DNA of 64,000 bases from Ophiura sarsii. Taxonomy: Eukaryota; Echinodermata; Ophiuroidea; Amphilepidida; Ophiuridae. The DNA is taken from positions 61,226,923 through 61,290,922 of the forward strand of contig CM069459.1 of assembly GCA_035610835.1 (NCBI GenBank), given 5' to 3'. How positions within the stretch are numbered: the first letter of the stretch is position 1; each line of letters starts with the position of its first letter. A model generated the notes under the pieces. That model had not been told where the DNA came from and ran no database searches. It saw nothing but the letters and a program-made list of their open reading frames with translations. A program made the position numbers and the translations under genes. Positions 44,401 to 54,863 of this stretch are shown piece after piece.

Positions 44401-44966
44401 GGGAGTTAATAATTTAAGTGGAGTTATTGCCGAACCGCTAACGCGCATGGATACCGCCCATCACTAGCAGCCGTCCAATTCTAGTATCGGTATGCCCAGG
44501 CCTATTAAGCTTCCATTTTGTCAACGGATCGATCGTATTTTTTAATTAAGACGGATAAACAATAGTAGTAATGCCACCAAAGAAAAGGTCCACAGCAGCT
44601 TCAGCTGCTAACAGATCCCACCCACAGGTCCACCCTGTATATTGGAAAGGAGGATGCTCAGGCGACTGGGTCAGCTTCAGGGGTTGCAGCCCTTCTCACT
44701 TCCCACGTGTGACAATGTATCGGGAATGAGATTCGGGCTCTGGTTATGGCACAAGCGGCGCCTGTGCCCCAACCACTCACTTGAGCACCCTCCTTTCCCA
44801 GTCGGGCAAATATGGTTTATATTATCAATAATAGGGTTGATTTATAGGTTTACTAATTAGGTTATTGGTTTCCTGAAGTACTCTATCAATGTAGTGTAAG
44901 TTTGTTCAATGTATATAGTTAGTATGTTTAGGACCCGTTGACAAAGCGTTAGGGCGAGGCAATAAT
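44401..44966 (+). mobile_element. 566-bp insertion of unknown class
   Basis: X reads GGAATATTACTTACTAG without interruption, so the borders are clear. AATATT before and AATAAT after may be a target duplication with one mismatch. TTATTGCC...CTAACGC near 44427 is inverted at the right end (GCGTTAGGGCGAGGCAATAA). A short frame from ATG 44572 starts MPPKKRSTAASAANRS and ends after about 50 codons; the basic start resembles a nuclear localisation signal, but no domain is recognised. The insertion splits the tRNA-like sequence. Confidence 0.8.
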
Positions 44967-46180
44967 ACTTACTAGACCACGGTGGCTGTGTTTACAAGGG
45001 CACCAGCGTAACGTCTACTAGGGCTAATGTATACAAGTCTCAGTTAAGAGACTCATTGATTGGTGGATAATACATCACGTGACATAAAATATTCGAACTA
45101 GTTCCCCGATATTTCACAGGAGAGCAAAATTTCCCCGTAAAAAGTACTTTTGCTCTATGGTGAGGAGCTATAAGGGTAATAGAAGCCGTTTGCCTGCTCG
45201 CTGTAATTGATTGGAGGATTTTGTGAGTATAATCTTTTGTTTATCAAAAAAATTCAAATGACAAGACTATTTTGATATGTTAGATATATAAAACAAAACA
45301 TTTACTGTTCTGTGTTCGAGAAATGGTACAAAATAGCCCCATTGGTGATTGTAGACCGCGGGTCTACTTATTGTCCTCGAGCCACAGTCTCCAGTCACCT
45401 CAGGGACATATTTGGCACCATCTCCCCCATGAGCAGTAAACATGTGTATAGGGCAATATGCATCAGATCAAATGGCAAGCAAAACTCAGTTAAATCCAGG
45501 TGTGGATCTACCAAAGGATACAAGCCGAATGAGTAATATAAAGACTGGGACAAACTGGCGTGAATGTAATTAACAAAGAGAATAAAAATACACGATTTCG
45601 TACGTGTTACCTTTTGCTATTGCTATTAAAGATCGCTCACGTGTTGTTGTTGGTACCAGAAAATGCAGAAAAATCAAAAGAAATGCGGTGACATCTTGCC
45701 GATGACATGTTTTTGGTGAGGTGCCTTATCAAAACGTTCGATGCGCCGTAAATTGGTGTTTTGATATGAATCTTGTAAACATATTTTGGATTTCTATTCA
45801 ATGGGATCAAACATGATGTTTTTAACTCAAAAAATGAATTAAATTAACGATTTGTCTTCTTGTTGTTTGACTACGAAAGAGAATGACAAAAAGAAAACTG
45901 AGAAAGATCCGGTTTATAATGCATTCATAATTTATTCCTTTATTCCCATAACAACGAGTTTCCCCGCTTTCACTTTTAAATATTGACATTTGTCTTTTAA
46001 ATTGAGTAGTTCATAAACAAACAAAAAAGTACTACTTATTATTTTACTCTCGTTTTTAATTTAATTTGATTCCAAGTAAAAGCTGTCAAGTTATTACCAG
46101 GTCATTAAATTCAGGTCTGAATTAAATTTACAATAAATATGGAGTATATTAATATCGCTATTTTTGAAATGTTATGTTTA

Positions 46181-46414
46181 TACTTTCCACAGCTGCAGAC
46201 GACATTCCAAAATTTCACAAAATGTTTCAAAAATGTCAAAATTGTTAAATATCATAATCATATTTGGAATTACCATGTGAAATGCATTAAAATAAGTACA
46301 AACATGCCTAGTATTGGTTCAGTAATACTTGAGATAGACTATGAAAATTGCGAAAGATTTCTTAAAAATCTTGTTTTGTATAAATAGTAAAACTAATAGC
46401 CGCATGGAAAGTGT
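46181..46414. mobile_element. TTAA-type MITE in copy Z
   Basis: Same position and family as 24303-24493 but without that copy's internal deletion. TATACTTTCCACAGCTGC at the left, GCCGCATGGAAAGTG at the right, TTTA-like words on both sides. Confidence 0.82.
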
Positions 46415-47285
46415 TTTAGTGCTTTTACTATGCTCAGACGTTGGTGCAATGCAGTCCATATAACGTATAATTATCTACAACGACTAGATTCATGTTTATG
46501 CTTGTTCTCTACTCTTTGCCCATGGGAAAATCATAGCAGAGCAACACAAGTACTGTTATAGATGGTTGATTACGCTCTTGGCGGGCAATAGTACTTTTGT
46601 TGTAGACATGTATTCCCCTTGGTCGCGCGATCACCAACCAACCAACTATTCGACATACTACGCTTATAGAACATTAAGCCGTCTCTCTATGTATTGACAC
46701 TACATTAAAATATCACTGTATTTGATCAACTCATCTGCACACAATATCCCCATGCGACAATATTTATAACATAATGGATTGCATTCTGGAAATGGCGCAA
46801 GTTATTAGTTTCCTCGGGGGTCATAAATCAAACATTTGAGCAAGTTATTTCATGTTTGATATCATTTTTAACAGGAAGTGACAGAATAAAGGGATCTATT
46901 CTTGAAAGTTATAATCGCCCTAATTAGCTGTAACAGTTTTTTGTTTATATCCAGAATAATAGGAGGAAAGGTATAGTAAGATAGACCGTTTCACTTAAGG
47001 GCGCTTAAATTGACGAGTGTACGTCATCGTTGTGAAATCATTGCGTTTTCGCTTTTCAGCCCTAAATATTGGCATAACAATTAACATCTTAACCATTTTG
47101 AGGGCAGCCTAGGTACAAGAATTCTTCGCGACAGCTAGTCCGATCATTTTATCTCACCTTTGACCCCAACATATCGCAATACAGGTCGAAACGACAACTT
47201 TTTGAGCTTATATACCGCGATGAGACTATATACCATTTCCTAGGCGATTTACACCATGTAAATGAATTTTTAGGGTAAGTATAAT

Positions 47286-48138
47286 ATAATCCTTGTAGTA
47301 TTATATCGCTTTACAAACACCATTGCATTGACGTTTCTTCCGAAACATACCAATATCACGGTGCGCCCTCAAGTTCACACATGCCGATACCCACCTGGTC
47401 TAAAGAATACCCTTATACAACGCAAACAAAAACATGTTCTACGGGCCCGACCTACACATTTAATTCGAATTTGCCTTTTTTTAATTTATTTTTAAAGTTT
47501 CTAAAAATCAACCATCATAATTTTACGACAGCGTACCGTCGGTTTTCGACCTCAAATTATTTTTTCTTTGCGTCGTTTTAAGGACTACGTCACCCCCCCC
47601 CCCCCCCCCCCCCCTCATATTACTGACTCGGCGGCAGTTCACAAAAGCTTAACGACCGACCGGCTCTACTTGAGAGTTTCGTTTGCCCGTAGAACAGGGT
47701 TTTTCGTCGCCTTATTCAAATACTATGAAATAATGAGAGCCTGGACCAGGACTTAGCTCAATGTAAATTAATCGGGATTTATTTGTTAACTTTGTAAACA
47801 GTCACAATTTTCTTCCAATGTTGCATTTTATATGTTGGACTGTCAAAATCCTCTACAAATACGAGTGTCAAGAATTATCTCATCTTTATTTCAGAGGTGT
47901 ATCTCAACCGTACTTCGTCTTAAGGTTACGGCTTATTTCGTAAGAGGAAGCTAGCACGCTAAGATGGAGGACTGTCAAGTTTCTTACACTGGCCGTAATA
48001 ATATCTTTGCCAAAATGGCGACTGTTTGAATCCGATTTTAGTCAACGTCTTCATCATTAAAGTTATCCAAAGGATTATTGTCATCTCAAGTCGTGTGTAC
48101 ATAAAGATGGACTGTTTTAGTAGTACACGTATCACAAG
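47286..48138. other. Noncoding stretch 3' of the Ig receptor gene
   Basis: Contains a run of 22 C at 47593-47614. Sequence around 47650-47720 (GACCGACCGGCTC, TTTTCGTCGCCTTAT) has a diverged relative at 60715-60790. On the minus strand an AATAAA near 47780 could serve the Ig gene, but the distance makes this uncertain. Confidence 0.45.
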
Positions 48139-49260
48139 CTATGGGTTCATATTTGTATTCCTCGGCGGTGTTTGCAATTTCAGACCCATATACACTTTAT
48201 CTTTGTACGGTTTCGATTCAAGATCAACATAGATCCTTTCTCGTCTATGCTCAATAGGCACATAGTCATCTTGTTCTTGTGCCGGCATACGGTTAACTTT
48301 CACTAACAATATTAAAGCAACGCATAAGAATGTTATAGCTATGATTCCGATAGCAATAGTAGCTACAATCCAATATAACAGTCTGGAGTTAGTAAATGAG
48401 CAGTGCTGTTGACAATTTACTAACACTTCACCCCCTGGGTAATGTGGCTCATCAGGTTCAACTAATGATGGTTGTGTGACCGTCCCTATGGGTTTTACAA
48501 CATCGGGTGAATTGTCCACTACATGTCCATCGGGTATAATCTTAATAGGACCAACGTGACATGATTTGCGATAAGAGGGGAATGCTTTACTGGTTACTTC
48601 ACACAGAAAGACAGCGTCATGGTCTTTACGAGTCAACTTGATATCAAGAACGGAGAAAGCGACATTATCTCCCATACCCTGGTCATATCTCATATCTAAA
48701 TTCGATCCGGCACGCTTCCACTTGATTGTTACAGGAGGATTGCCCATTATTGAAGAGCAGTTAAACGAGGACAGGTCATTCTCTCGAACCATTATCGAAC
48801 CATCCGGGTTACAAATCGGACCTGTGTCATCCGGTACATACAACATCTCAATGTTAGTAGAACTTACCGCAACAACCCTCATACCGTCCGCTTTGCTCCT
48901 TACTTCGCACTGGTACATGCCGTCATCCTTCCGTTCAACATCGATAATCGATAAGAAGAAGATAATCGATCCATCGGATCGGTGACGTTGAGCAAGGAAC
49001 ACACGGTCTTCAACACTAGGAAGCACATCAGCATCTACAGACAACCTGTCGGATATACCATCTGTTATTTTTAGTATGTTTACTTCATGGACAGTTTGTA
49101 GATTCCATACCTGACAATGGATCGACAAAATGGCGTCTTCTTCAACGGGATTGACCGGTGACGTCACGACGACTGTAACTTCGCAGACGATGTATGTTAC
49201 AAAAGTTACAAGATAGGTGCTGACTACATAAAATGTGAAGCTATCCATTTTAACATTCAT
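48139..49260 (-). CDS. Single-exon type I membrane receptor with two Ig domains
   Basis: A 373-residue frame with an ATG in good context; a second in-frame ATG is at codon 5. Residues 1-26 form a hydrophobic signal peptide. Ig domain 1 spans about 27-138 (C49, and C118 in DDGMYQC); the usual core Trp seems replaced by VNILKI. Ig domain 2 spans about 146-238 (C168, W181, C220), with C150 and C234 as a possible extra pair. A Pro-rich stalk follows, then a membrane helix at about 294-320 and a 53-residue tail. The tail contains YVPI (333), YVDL (344) and YMGL (357), spaced by 7 and 9 residues, which matches ITAM-type spacing. It is likely a cell-surface adhesion or immune-type receptor signalling through SH2 proteins; ligand and partners are unknown. 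Lack of introns could mean an old retrocopy or a simple single-exon gene. Confidence 0.92.
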   Translation of the reverse strand: MNVKMDSFTFYVVSTYLVTFVTYIVCEVTVVVTSPVNPVEEDAILSIHCQVWNLQTVHEVNILKITDGISDRLSVDADVLPSVEDRVFLAQRHRSDGSIIFFLSIIDVERKDDGMYQCEVRSKADGMRVVAVSSTNIEMLYVPDDTGPICNPDGSIMVRENDLSSFNCSSIMGNPPVTIKWKRAGSNLDMRYDQGMGDNVAFSVLDIKLTRKDHDAVFLCEVTSKAFPSYRKSCHVGPIKIIPDGHVVDNSPDVVKPIGTVTQPSLVEPDEPHYPGGEVLVNCQQHCSFTNSRLLYWIVATIAIGIIAITFLCVALILLVKVNRMPAQEQDDYVPIEHRRERIYVDLESKPYKDKVYMGLKLQTPPRNTNMNP

Positions 49261-51718
49261 GGCGGATGTGACACTATCGATGAAATAGAAGTTTGCTGAT
49301 TATGTCCAGTCAAAAGACGTCTATAACTTGTTTATACACCGACAAACATAAATGAAAAAGTATTGCATTTTTTGGTGCCTGATTGTGCACAAATCCATCC
49401 GTTTTATACACGATCACCCGTAAGTGATTGTTATTTTCCAAAACCGAATGGTTAAAAGGAATGCTGAAGTTTCAAGTCTCTCCGCAGCGTGGCTGTTGTT
49501 TTGCAAACTGACGACTGTGAAGATAATTACATGTATACGATTGAAGATGATCGTCCGGATAACAAGACGAAATTCTCACACCTCAATATTCAAAACACCC
49601 CTAACACATCAGCTCGTTATGTCCCTCGCAAGGTGTTATAATTCCCGTAATGGCTATAATAAAATGATAGTATCATACAGACTGCATTAGGCAGTCCATT
49701 TCCAAACGTGTGCAGCCGATTAGATCAGAGAAATGATGAAGATCAGTAATACTTTCACGTGTAGCATAGTTGTAGTGACTGAGTAAGGCTTGGCAACAGG
49801 AAAAGCAATAAGAGAGAGATATAAGACTGCACGCCTTGTGTATCACCACTTATTACCTCTCAAGGGGGCCACTAGGACGGATAATCAATTGGGCATTTAC
49901 ACCACAAGAATTCAAATTAAAGTTTTGCAGATGGCTAGCGATATTCAATATGACTTGATCAGTCGTGAGAGGTGCTAGTCCGAACTGCTTAATACCTTTA
50001 TCAAACGAATACTAAGCCAGTGTTTAAAATGTTTGTTTTCGGTTAAATGTATATCAATAACAATGTTATTAAGATAATGTGGCTCTTTTTCGGGTTTTGT
50101 TTAATTGTTTCTTAATGCAATAAAAATGCTTTGAACTAAATCGTACCTTCATTCGCACATGGTGGGTTAACACGGCCACGGTCTCGTGCTGGACGTATTA
50201 CATTTCGCAAAGCCTTGTGCCTCTAAATTTATTAAAATGTCAATCATCACTAGGTTCTTCTTTAAGCGAGACGGAAATGGAATTGACATAATGAAGAATA
50301 TAAAACGAAGTTAATTGAAGAAGTGCCAGTTTGCCAACAGAATAGATGACATTCTTAAGTGAGCTGTTGACAGATAAATTAAAACCGCTCGTCTGGTCGT
50401 AGCGATAAAGACGATACTATGGCGGTTTATCAGGCGGGTTTTATTAGAATCTGAATGATTTATTGTGGTTTAACCCTATAAATATGGTCATAGATGGTCA
50501 CTTGACGTGGCTGTCCATGACTTGTCAGGAAACGGTTTATTACAGTTGCTAGCCTTTGGAGAGGTTTTACACTGACGTGTCTGGATAATATGCACATTAA
50601 TAGTTTATTACAATTAACAAGATGTTTTGATATGTGGTTACCTGATATAAAAAAAACCTTGAACATGTATCCTTCTACGGTTTGATTCAGAAAGCAAAAT
50701 GTATTTGCACGTGTATCTATAGATCTAAATTGTATATTTCTTGAATAAAATGTTGACAAAATGTGTTAATGCGTTGAAGTTGATCTGTCTCTGTTGATCT
50801 GTCTGAGGTTATAATAACCTTTTCATTGTTCTTCGAAAAAAACACAGCACTCAAATTTTTCCGGTGATAGTTGGTAATGCCGGTATAGGTAAATGTACAT
50901 TGACTACTGTGTTAATATAACCATCTTTACACTGATGAAGTAAAGGTTGCTGCAATGAGGAATGATTAAGATATACTCTGCTTTCATGTCATTGGCTCGT
51001 TTTGTTTCATTAAACAATTGTATAGAACTGAGTTGGAAACTAAATGTATTTTATTCGAGCGTGTATTGTGGGCAGTGTGTCGATATCAGATAATGTTACG
51101 AATGATTTTTATTTTATTTCTTTTTAACACACTTGTTACGGTTCAAGAAATAAGGCCCTTGGCATTGTGGACATTGTGACCAGTAATAAATGGTTCGCAG
51201 AATTTAAAGATTGGCTCATCATATATGTGAAAAATAGATATGGTCTTGGCAACAATACCTTAAATATGTATGTATGTATAGTCTCAAAAATGATGCTCAT
51301 AAAAGCTACTGCACAGTTGGGGGAAAACGATTTTATTGATTGGCGTTTGGAACAACATTCCATCCTACGCCAAATTAGCAAAGATGATTAACAATTTTGA
51401 AAGGATTAGTCATGGGATAATCATTCATATTTTAACGCGTGTTTATTGTAACGTTCTTATTATTTTGGTTTAATGGCGAATATCATCGCTATAGGTTTTT
51501 CTTTCGAGTAGTAGATTATAGAATAAAGACACACGATGAAATAAGAGTACACACACGCCGGCATGGTGTACACGCTAAAATAGAAACACATGCTGAAATA
51601 TAACTACAAACACGCCCACGTGGTACACACCAATAGACAGTAATTTAACAGAACCTGTGAAGAAACTGAGCACCACGCAAGATTAAGATCGATGCGAGCT
51701 CACGGCAATATGAAAAGA
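49261..51718. other. Noncoding stretch 5' of the Ig receptor gene
   Basis: No further gene is recognised and open frames are short and unlike known families. The Ig gene promoter should lie in the first few hundred bases, but no clear TATA box or other site stands out. Confidence 0.45.
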
Positions 51719-51812
51719 GTATATAGCAGACTCTACGAACAGCAGCAGATAGTAAGGAGATAGAAAGTATATAGCAGACTCTACGAACAGCAGCAGATAG
51801 TAAGGAGATAGA
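51719..51812. repeat. 48-bp tandem duplication
   Basis: GTATATAGCAGACTCTACG through AGTAAGGAGATAG occurs twice, at 51719 and 51767, without mismatch. Confidence 0.95.
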
Positions 51813-51879
51813 AGTATTTGTATGTAGCAACCGGCAGACAAAGGGAAGTGGGATAGGATGGCTTGGTATTGCTTAAAGG

Positions 51880-53300
51880 CAAATCAGTAAAGGTGCCGGT
51901 ACTGAGTGGTGTCTGTACGCGAATGAATTCACAGATCCAAAAGCACTGAATCTTATTTAGACGTGGCATGTTTATAGCAACTTACACACGTTTCAAAGTC
52001 TTACATGTATATACAAGGTGTGTCAAAAAGTGTCCCATGAGTTAGAATATTAATTAAAAATACATACCATGTCTTGTTTTAATAACACAGGCTGTTGGTA
52101 AGCCCTAGTCCACTATCAAATACACTTTATCCCATCGAATTTCACCACTTAACTACCGAGATATGATCAATTCAGTAACAAGACTGCGAATCCCCTTCAG
52201 CCACTTTTGTACAGAAAAATGACTTTTAACTGAAAAAACTGCCATTGTGATTCCGATGAAGGTTTTAGCATATGTCAATGTACTTTTTTAAATACCATCT
52301 TAAATTTAATATTATATTCTAAATCATGGATAATATGGATGTTTTTGGTTCAAATTTAAGTAACTAACAACATTTAGTAGATAGATTATTATTGATTTTA
52401 TTGATTATGTTCAATTACACACTGAATGACAATTCTAATAAAAGAGCTCTCTTCATATGAAAAGTGGCTTAAGCTGAATTTGAACATGCCCAAGAAGATT
52501 TGCTAAAAAAAGATAACGAAAGCGCCAAAATAGATAGAAAAAATGCTTATGGCACATCAACGATTGCTGAACATGATTACTAGTATTTTGCGAGCAATTG
52601 TTATATTTTTCATGGGACACTTTTTTTGACACACCCTGTATAAAGATAAATAGGTAAATGAGTGGTGTCTATGCTATGATATGACAGATCTAAATCCAAT
52701 GCACTGAATCATATACTTGTTTTCTTTATACCAACTAAAATACATTATCAACTTATATGTTGAAAGTCTTACATATGATTTAACAGATCTAAATCCAATC
52801 CAGTGCAGTGACTCTTAGACTTGAAATGTTTATACCAACTCAAACACTCAATCGCCGTATATTTTCAAAGTCTTACATGCGGGTACTTAGCAGTGTCTAT
52901 ACGCTCATCTTTTACCAGATCAAAATTCAGTGCACTGAATCTTAGATTTGGAATAATTATAACAACTTTAACACATTATCAACGGATAAATATTTTCCAA
53001 GTCTTACATATAAGGTGCATGTATCAACGTATATGTTGAAAGTCTTACATATGAGTTAACATATCTAAATCCAGTGCACTGACTCTAAAACTTGAAATGT
53101 TTATATCAACTCAAACACTTTATCAACGTATATTTTCAAAGCCTTACATGTAGGTACTTAGCAGTGTCTATACACTCATGATTTACCAGATCAAAATTCA
53201 GTGCACTGAATCTTAGATTTGGAATATTTATAACAACTTTAACACATTATCAACGTATAATTATTGTCCAAGTTTTACATATAAGGTGCATGTATTGAGT
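51880..53300. repeat. Degenerate tandem array, ~130-bp monomer in ~273-bp dimers
   Basis: Monomers carry AGATCTAAATCCAGTGCACTGA, then ATCAACGTATAT and TTTCAAAGTCTTACAT. A dimeric higher-order unit of about 273 bases is repeated at roughly 52755-53027 and 53028-53300 (for example GGTACTTAGCAGTGTCTATAC twice). Earlier monomers lie at 51890-52005 and 52660-52770. MITE C at 52014-52638 is inserted between monomers. Confidence 0.82.
52014..52638 (+). mobile_element. MITE C, complete copy (Tc1/mariner-like)
   Basis: Left end CAAGGTGTGTCAAAAAGTG, right end CACTTTTTTTGACACACCCTG, with TA on both sides (52012-52013 and 52639-52640). 625 bp, no transposase frame. The CAGGGTGTGTCAAAAA start and TA target are typical of Tc1/mariner MITEs. 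It is the reference copy for the truncated ones in X, Y and Z and the inverted one at 56705. Confidence 0.88.
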
Positions 53301-54028
53301 CGCTTCTGAATTAATATGAGCATGTTTATGACAACTTAGATACATGTAAGCCCACGTTTTCTTAAATAATATTTAAAAACAGCCTAAACGCATGATACCG
53401 TATTACATCGGCTTAGAAGGTCATGCACATGTTTTAATGTACTGAATGAAGTTGCATGCCTTAGCATGTACGTGTTAAAGCACTATACCAAATGGAGTTG
53501 CCTATTCGCATGCTTTTGGTTAATGCACTATATTGAGGGCGAATGCTTGCAAGGGACACATTATATGCTTCTCTTGAGATGAATACATCTACGCGGGTAA
53601 ATCCCATTCCAACAAAGCCATTACACTTTATTATCAGATTTACTCTCAGCATGCCCCAGATACAATTAACGTATCGAATATTTTAGTAGCTCTAGATACC
53701 GTAATGTGTCATCCATTTTAGTAGCCCTAGATACAGGTAGATTGAAGTATCGAACATGTGCATGTAATATACGGGAAAGTGAAGGATTTTGATTGAATAC
53801 GTAAATTATTGTATGAACACAATAATCAATGCTATTCCATTAGAAAAGAAATTATTTTAATCCAGCGTTAAAAAACTGAATTTAAAAAGAGCTATATATC
53901 ATGTGCAGCCAACAAGATTGTATTCAAGAATTTCAGAAAAGATCTTCTTTTCAAAAATACCTTTATGTGGATTGAGCTGATTTTTACCACATGTTTTCCT
54001 TTTGATGTTTTGTTCATGCCGCCTATTT
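53301..54028. other. Noncoding stretch, no feature recognised
   Basis: AT-rich sequence; GCACTATA and TAGTAGC(T/C)CTAGATAC words are locally repeated near 53470-53740. No gene is seen. Confidence 0.45.
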
Positions 54029-54345
54029 GTGACCTGCTCCCACAAATTGAGCGTAAAGTCGAGGCGAAGATGTTACTGAATTGAGCTCGGATATGTTATT
54101 GATTTTTGCCGTTTGTTGTTAGAATGGACCAAGCCCTTCTATTTATAGCGGGATTATAAAATAAATGGGTGGTAATACTCTTAAAATAAGTATACATACT
54201 GCTATTTTAGAATTCCCCTATAATAGAAGGGACCATGGGACCATACCAACAACAATTTAAACGGCAAATCAATAACATGCTATGCTGCCTCAATTCAGCA
54301 ACATCTACGCCTCGACTTTACGCTCATTTTGTGGGAGCATGTCAC
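54029..54345. mobile_element. Foldback MITE with ~125-bp arms
   Basis: Left arm 54029-54155 and right arm 54215-54345 are near-complete reverse complements: GTGACCTGCTCCCAC / GTGGGAGCATGTCAC at the ends, GAGCGTAAAGTCGAGGCG and ATGTTATTGATTTTTGCCG further in. The loop is about 60 bases. No coding frame. Confidence 0.87.
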
Positions 54346-54468
54346 GCTTGTGATTTAGGATATTAAGCACAATGAAATGATTCTCTTTGGAAAGAAACCA
54401 AACATTTCTTAATTTACATGGCTAGTGTTATGCATGTCTCCGTTCGTTTTCATGCACAAAACAAGTGC

Positions 54469-54863
54469 GACCGGGTCTAACCTTAGACCTGGTCTAACCT
54501 TAGACCTGGTCTAACCTTAGACCTGGTCTAACCTTAGACCTGGTCTAACCTTAGACCTGGTCTAACCTTAGACCTGGTCTAACCTTAGACCGGGTCTAAC
54601 CTTAGACCGGGTCTAACCTTAGACCGGGTCTAACCTTAGACCTGGTCTAACCTTAGACCTGGTCTAACCTTAGACCTGGTCTAACCTTAGACCGGGTCTA
54701 ACCTTAGACCGGGTCTAACCTTAGACCTGGTCTAACCTTAGACCGGGTCTAACCTTAGACCGGGTCTAACCTTAGACCGGGTCTAACCTTAGACCGGGTC
54801 TAACCTTAGACCGGGTCTAACCTTAGACCGGGTCTAACCTTAGACCGGGCCTTAGACCTGGTC
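54469..54863. repeat. 17-bp palindromic satellite, about 23 units
   Basis: The unit is GGTCTAACCTTAGACC plus one variable base (T or G). Within each unit GGTCTAA and TTAGACC are perfect complements around a central CC. The variable base runs in blocks: G, six T, three G, three T, two G, T, seven G. All other positions are constant until the last unit. The flank (55056-55090) holds related AGACCAGGTTTAA words. Confidence 0.97.

Larger units (their letters stand above)
43081..47285 (+). repeat. GPCR-unit flank, copy Z (no receptor)
   Basis: Starts abruptly within the GTTGCTATTACAATTG word and is almost identical to X from 21775 to about 24300, then more diverged to TTTAGGGTAAGT at 47285. It is interrupted by a 566-bp insertion at 44401-44966. 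Beyond 47285 no receptor or receptor flank follows. The high X-Z similarity compared with Y points to a recent segmental copy or to homogenisation. Confidence 0.87.

Noticed and set aside
48638..48985. A 115-codon plus-strand frame
   Set aside because: It is the antisense of the Ig receptor coding region.
54469..54863. Regular short repeats that might be taken for a CRISPR array
   Set aside because: The repeats are contiguous with no spacers, in a eukaryotic context with no cas genes.
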